Assembly (NCBI GenBank): GCA_040400085.1 | Contig: JBBAQX010000019.1 | Coordinates: 1-64,000 of the forward strand | Length of the DNA stretch: 64,000 bases | Direction of reading: 5' to 3' | From: HNR sp040400085 | Lineage (GTDB): Bacteria > Actinomycetota > Actinomycetes > Actinomycetales > Microbacteriaceae | In this document: piece by piece, positions 60,385 to 64,000 of the stretch | How positions within the stretch are numbered: the first letter of the stretch is position 1 | Layout: every line of letters begins with the position of its first letter | Made by a program: the position numbers and the translations under genes | Notes under the pieces: model-generated | Databases searched by the model: none | Seen by the model: the letters and a program-made list of their open reading frames with translations, nothing else | Told to the model about the DNA's origin: nothing

Positions 60385-62832
60385 TTAAGAATAGCTAAGC
60401 GCTGCGAGATCGTGGGCTTTTTCTGCCCGAAGAACCAGTCCCATCTCCTCCGAACGATGCACCGTTCCTTCTATGGCCATATGCCGAGTCCCAAAAAGTA
60501 GTGAGCCACACGTCTTCTGTGCGTCTTCGAAGAATGCCGAATTTGTGCATCCCGTTTCGTCTTCGAGAGAGATAAAAATTACGCGTTCCTCGCTCGATAG
60601 GGAGGGAGTCTGTGCCGGAACGCGCATTCCGGCAACAGTCACTCGGCTGCCGTCGGGCAGCTGCGAAAGCTTGGTCGCAGGGGTTGTTCCTAAACGCCTC
60701 AACAGGGGGGCGTACACCGTGATTGCATGATTCTGGGGGTCGACGCTGTGTCCTGAATCTGCGTGTCGTGAATCTGCATGTCGTGAATCTGTCGCTGTTG
60801 AATCGCGATTCACCGCACTGTTGCCGTCGAGGTCTAAATCGAGGATGAGCTCCCTATCGGCGGTTAACTTATGAGAGACTGCAATCCGGCTCCGCATTTC
60901 TGCGATGACGGCTCCGCGCGACAGGCCGGGGAAAAGCGAATCTAATGCCCCAAGCATCGCGAGATTTCGAATTGTTTTCTTTGAGGGGGCTGCTCGGGTC
61001 AGGAAGTCATTCACCGAATCGTAAGGCTGACAGTTGGCCACGCGCTCAATTTCTGTCACGGGAATATCGGGCACACGTGCGAGCGATAGACGGATGCCGT
61101 AATCGCCTGGTTCTGCTCGACGACGGATCCGCGGACGAAGAGCATCAACGAAGTGATGCGAAACGCTCTCGTTGACATCGACTGGGAGGATCGGAATTCC
61201 AAGCTTATGAGCCTCCGCCCGTATCTCATAGTCATTGTGCAGAGCTGTGTTGTGCTCGGCGGTGTTGTGTTGAGCCGTGTTTTTCCGAGCCGTGTTTTTC
61301 CGAGCCGTGTTTTTCCGAACCGTGCTGTATTCCAATTCGGCCGCAAGAAAGGGGGCCGGAAAGTGCGCCTTGAGCCAGGCTTTCCTCCTCTCAGAAAGAG
61401 CTGCATGTGACGTTTCGCTTTCACCATCCGGCAGAGGTACAGCAGCGATATCGATTACGCCCTGCCTGTTGATATACCTGGCGCCGATGGGTAACCCTGC
61501 GGCCTCTGCAGCGCCCCCGCCGTGAACTCGCTCAATCTCTCGAATCGTATGGGCGATGAGGGATACGCTATGGGAATCTCGGAACGTGAGTATCGTCATG
61601 CGAAGGGCTGAAGCATCCCCTGAATTAAATCGAGTGAGGGGGAGTCCTAGCACTGAGTTCTCAATGGGTAAGCGTGAGGAAATCTCGGCATCGCTGACAG
61701 CTAGCTGCAGCTGATCACCACAAGCCAGCGACAAGCGCGCCTGTTTTTCAGAGGTGGGATTGTGGTTGTTCGAGAGCCAGGCGACTCGATCTGCACCAAA
61801 GCTTTCGAGTATCGCACGACAGATGTCTTCGCGACGACCCGTTTCGACCATGAATGTTGGTTCTGCGGACGAATCGCTCGCGTCGTGGTGAATCCTTGCT
61901 GCCCGAAGGATTCGGGAGACCTGGGAGCCGACGGTGGAAGCTTCATCAGAAATTTCTGAAGGGGAGTAACTGATACTTTTCGCCCCGAGGCCGGACTCTG
62001 GGCGTGCGGACCATCGTAGAGCTAGCTCCTCGGTATCCTGAAGAAGCTTCTGGGCAAGATCGGCGGGCAGGGGCAACAGCGAGATGAGGTTACGAGCGCG
62101 ATCTGTCACACGGGTGGGACTCGTGAGCCAGCGGTTCATCGCTCGTGGTTGGGGCGCGTTTACGGGCGGTATGAGCTGCGAACTTTCCGGGTTTTCTTCC
62201 GGTGCCCTGGCTGATGTTTCTGCGCTGCTTCCGATAACGACCGGAATGCCGCATTCGTGCGCAAGCGTCACTGTTAGAGCCGCGATTGAGGCTGACTCGG
62301 AAAGAGCCACAGTGTGTGGGCCCTGAGCGACCTCGAGAGCGACGAGGCCGGGGAAGAGCATCCCCCAATCGAGAAGAAGGATGCGTGCCTCGGGGAGCGA
62401 GCCGCGTGCAATAGCTGTCCCAACATCTGAAGCTGGCCCCAAAAGTATGCTCGCCGCCGCATCGGACGTGGGGCTGACGACGCTGAGACCTCTGTGGCAC
62501 ACAATCTCGCTTAGGGATGCCGCGTCAAGCTGGGGTGGCGGCATGCGTTTTCCGGTACCCGACCCGCGCGTCGCGGAGTAGGTCGCGGAGTACGCCGCCG
62601 AGTAAGCGGCGGAGGCTGCTCTGCACAGGACTGCCCACCCGTTTCCGTTACAGTCGCCGTGAGCCAGCAGGGTGACGGGGTGTGACGTGGCGGGTTCGTC
62701 GTCCTTGGCCTGCTCAACCGGGTGCGAAACCCGCAGTTCAAGGCCGATAATCGGCTCGTCGCTCTGCTCTTGGCAAGCGTTAATGTGTCTCAGGGCATCT
62801 CTCAAGCCCTCGCTAGGATCTAACGATCGCAC
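60385..62832 (-). CDS. Degenerate DnaE2/ImuC-like protein lacking polymerase site
   Basis: An 815-residue relative of the error-prone polymerase DnaE2 (usually over 1000). Recognisable parts: the later PHP region (PIIGLELRV, TLLAHGDCNGNGWAVLCR; about 27-200), a finger remnant (AWLKAHFPAPFLAAEL, 485-500), helix-hairpin-helix (YGIRLSLARVPDIPVTEIE to LGALDSLFPG; 578-636) and the OB domain (VTVAGMRVPA, ISLEDETG; 731-812). The first PHP metal motifs are missing. Where the palm should have its D-x-D-x-D aspartates before an E-x-x-RRE stretch, it reads AEPTFMVE (323-330), so polymerase activity is not expected. Three tandem repeats expand it. GTG 62832 follows GAGG, and a LexA-type box lies just upstream. 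Confidence 0.8.
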   Translation of the reverse strand: MRSLDPSEGLRDALRHINACQEQSDEPIIGLELRVSHPVEQAKDDEPATSHPVTLLAHGDCNGNGWAVLCRAASAAYSAAYSATYSATRGSGTGKRMPPPQLDAASLSEIVCHRGLSVVSPTSDAAASILLGPASDVGTAIARGSLPEARILLLDWGMLFPGLVALEVAQGPHTVALSESASIAALTVTLAHECGIPVVIGSSAETSARAPEENPESSQLIPPVNAPQPRAMNRWLTSPTRVTDRARNLISLLPLPADLAQKLLQDTEELALRWSARPESGLGAKSISYSPSEISDEASTVGSQVSRILRAARIHHDASDSSAEPTFMVETGRREDICRAILESFGADRVAWLSNNHNPTSEKQARLSLACGDQLQLAVSDAEISSRLPIENSVLGLPLTRFNSGDASALRMTILTFRDSHSVSLIAHTIREIERVHGGGAAEAAGLPIGARYINRQGVIDIAAVPLPDGESETSHAALSERRKAWLKAHFPAPFLAAELEYSTVRKNTARKNTARKNTAQHNTAEHNTALHNDYEIRAEAHKLGIPILPVDVNESVSHHFVDALRPRIRRRAEPGDYGIRLSLARVPDIPVTEIERVANCQPYDSVNDFLTRAAPSKKTIRNLAMLGALDSLFPGLSRGAVIAEMRSRIAVSHKLTADRELILDLDLDGNSAVNRDSTATDSRHADSRHADSGHSVDPQNHAITVYAPLLRRLGTTPATKLSQLPDGSRVTVAGMRVPAQTPSLSSEERVIFISLEDETGCTNSAFFEDAQKTCGSLLFGTRHMAIEGTVHRSEEMGLVLRAEKAHDLAALSYS
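60754..60798. repeat. In-frame 15-bp tandem repeat, about 3 copies
   Basis: TGAATCTGCrTGTCG at 60754 and 60769 and a diverged unit at 60784. It encodes DSRHA-type repeats in the DnaE2-like protein. Confidence 0.85.
61272..61316. repeat. In-frame 15-bp tandem repeat, 3 perfect copies
   Basis: GAGCCGTGTTTTTCC at 61272, 61287 and 61302, with diverged units on both sides. It encodes RKNTA repeats right after the finger remnant of the DnaE2-like protein, where active DnaE2 has conserved sequence. Confidence 0.92.
62570..62611. repeat. In-frame 12-bp tandem repeat, about 3.5 copies
   Basis: Units GTCGCGGAGTAs at 62570 and 62582, then diverged units at 62594 and 62606. It encodes AAYS/ATYS repeats in the N-terminal part of the DnaE2-like protein. 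Confidence 0.8.
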
Positions 62833-62849
62833 GGCATCACCTCGATAAA

Positions 62850-62877
62850 TCGAATCTATGTTCGACTATTGAGTGTA
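62850..62877 (-). promoter_or_regulatory. Promoter and LexA-box-like site of the DnaE2-like gene
   Basis: The palindrome TCGAATCTATGTTCGA (62850-62865; read from the minus strand GAAC-ATAG-ATTC) is close to the SOS consensus. TACACT (62877-62872) upstream is a plausible -10, so the box would cover the transcription start. Confidence 0.65.
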
Positions 62878-62897
62878 GCCTGTATGGTCGAGAATCG

Positions 62898-64000
62898 CTA
62901 CCGTGGAGCGTCGCGCGAGGTCGCCTCGCTGTCCCGCGGCGTCTCTGGCCGGATAATCATCTCCGGCGCACGGCACACCAGCAGCCAGGTAGGGAGAAGT
63001 GCCAAGCAGAGAAGGGAAAGTACCGCGGCGCTTCCTGTGAGGGCAACAGCAACAAAGATCGCCAGCCATCCTTCTCTCGCGATTGCCATGGTTACCCCAA
63101 AAACGCCTGCAGCTAGTGCCACCGCTAGCGGAATGTCTGGAAAGAGCGCGTTCGCGAACATTCCGAAAGCTGCGCCGAGGAAGATGGCGGGGAAAATTCG
63201 TCCGCCCCGAAAACCTGCTGACGCAGAAATAACAAGGGCAGCCAATTTGAGACCCAATATGCTCAGCAAAATAGCGGGCGTTAGGTGTTCTCGGTCGTTC
63301 AGGAGCTCGCCGATCTGGTCTGAACCCTTAAAAAGGGTGAGCGGGCCGCCGATTGCTCCCACCACCCCGAGTGTTACCCCGCCGAGGATTGACATAATAA
63401 GGGGATTGGAGATGGCATGGAACCAGCGATGCGTGTGTGGAAAGAGGGCAACCGCTACTAAGCCACAGCAGGCGGCAAGTACGCTGATGAGAGCAGCGCT
63501 CAGAAAGTCCACGGCGGTCGGGTCACTAAAATCAGGTACCTGCGCGGTCAGGCTGGTGTCGTTCAGAAGAGTCATGGTGAGTGCCCCGGTTGTGGCGGAG
63601 ACCATGGGCACAAACAGTCGATCCCAGAGGGAGCCATCAGCGGCCCGAGCGTTTTTGGCGGTAGCGAGAACCCCAGTGAAGATGAGCGCGGCCGCCAGCG
63701 GGCTCCCAAACAACGCCCCGATGGTGCCGGCCGCCGCGGTAATGACAACTAACTCGCGAGGGAACCGCGGCATGATTCGTGCGATGAGCGCAACGAGGAC
63801 TCCGGCATTAATCGCTACGATAGGGCTCTCCGGCCCGAGGCTGACACCGCCGGCGAGCGTGAGCGTGGTAACTATGGCAAGTGAAGGGAGTGCTGACAGC
63901 GGGAGCGGTGGTGCGATGAGTTCCGTCGTGGCTGAGTCGCGTCCCCCGTGGCCGGGCATGAGCCAGAGCACAAGGCCGCAGAGGAGTCCGGTTGTACTCA
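62898..64000 (-). CDS. CLC-family chloride channel/transporter, partial
   Basis: A membrane protein of the voltage-gated chloride channel family; the 5' end lies beyond the window edge (the frame is open to 64000, at least 367 residues seen). Family signatures are GGVSLGPESPIVAINAG and GFRGGRIFPAIFLGAAFG, with about nine membrane segments visible. In the first signature the usual gating glutamate of GREGP reads GPESP, so E is retained one place off in this alignment. Ion specificity is unknown. It is divergent from nothing visible and lies upstream of the DnaE2-like gene on the same strand. Confidence 0.88.
   Translation of the reverse strand, partial: STTGLLCGLVLWLMPGHGGRDSATTELIAPPLPLSALPSLAIVTTLTLAGGVSLGPESPIVAINAGVLVALIARIMPRFPRELVVITAAAGTIGALFGSPLAAALIFTGVLATAKNARAADGSLWDRLFVPMVSATTGALTMTLLNDTSLTAQVPDFSDPTAVDFLSAALISVLAACCGLVAVALFPHTHRWFHAISNPLIMSILGGVTLGVVGAIGGPLTLFKGSDQIGELLNDREHLTPAILLSILGLKLAALVISASAGFRGGRIFPAIFLGAAFGMFANALFPDIPLAVALAAGVFGVTMAIAREGWLAIFVAVALTGSAAVLSLLCLALLPTWLLVCRAPEMIIRPETPRDSEATSRDAPR

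Overview
The window is about 60% G+C, densely coded, and reads as chromosomal DNA of a high-G+C Gram-positive actinobacterium, most likely family Microbacteriaceae. The evidence is the gene orders smc-ftsY, ffh-rpsP-khpA-rimM-trmD, pgsA-cinA-clgR-DUF3046-recA-recX-miaB-miaA and lexA divergent from a LysM membrane gene, together with a short FtsY without an acidic domain, lipA-lipB, RNase J next to dapA, and sortase-type cell-wall anchors. No rRNA, tRNA, CRISPR array, transposase or phage gene was recognised.

Layout. 1-266: non-coding, two pairs of direct repeats. 267-3896: smc. 4017-12866: a giant secreted repeat protein (about 22 domains near 118 residues each) with a C-terminal wall anchor. 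13011-17343: ftsY, divergent lipA/lipB, ffh. 17598-19712: rpsP-khpA-rimM-trmD. 19792-20856: a sugar-epimerase-like protein. 20861-32539, all on the minus strand: a wall-sugar recovery operon, in transcription order an anchored GHL10 hydrolase, ABC binding protein, GNAT acetyltransferase, two ABC permeases, nagZ, anmK, a BadF-type sugar kinase, murQ and an RpiR regulator. 32780-41777: dapA, rnj, a FemX-like transferase, ftsK, a CE7 esterase, pgsA, cinA. 41926-47341: clgR, DUF3046, recA, recX, miaB, miaA. 47534-50512: an SDR-aminotransferase-SDR module set between miaA and dapF. 50569-53658: dapF, hflX (minus), an RsmC-like methyltransferase. 53818-58171: a methionine operon (core MetE-like, metF, metE). 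58253-64000: lexA, a divergent LysM membrane protein, a frameshifted AlkD-like gene, a degenerate DnaE2-like gene and the 3' part of a CLC channel gene.

How the parts fit. Much of the window serves the cell wall and chromosome: SMC, FtsK and RecA for DNA; DapA and DapF for diaminopimelate or lysine; FemX for cross-bridges; and the recovery operon, which should import wall amino sugars and convert MurNAc and anhydro-MurNAc to GlcNAc-6-phosphate. A small SOS network is visible: LexA-box-like palindromes precede recA, lexA, the LysM protein and the DnaE2-like gene. The DnaE2-like gene is the most unusual item: it looks SOS-controlled and translatable, but has lost its polymerase active site and the start of its PHP domain.

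Three themes recur. Short tandem repeats, mostly in-frame 15-bp or 12-bp units, sit in or beside many genes. Many genes have a TAnnnT -10 hexamer only 6-9 nt before the start codon and no Shine-Dalgarno, suggesting leaderless mRNAs. The hexamer GGATGC/GCATCC seems over-represented. All functional statements rest on recognising motifs and gene order by eye; no database search was run.
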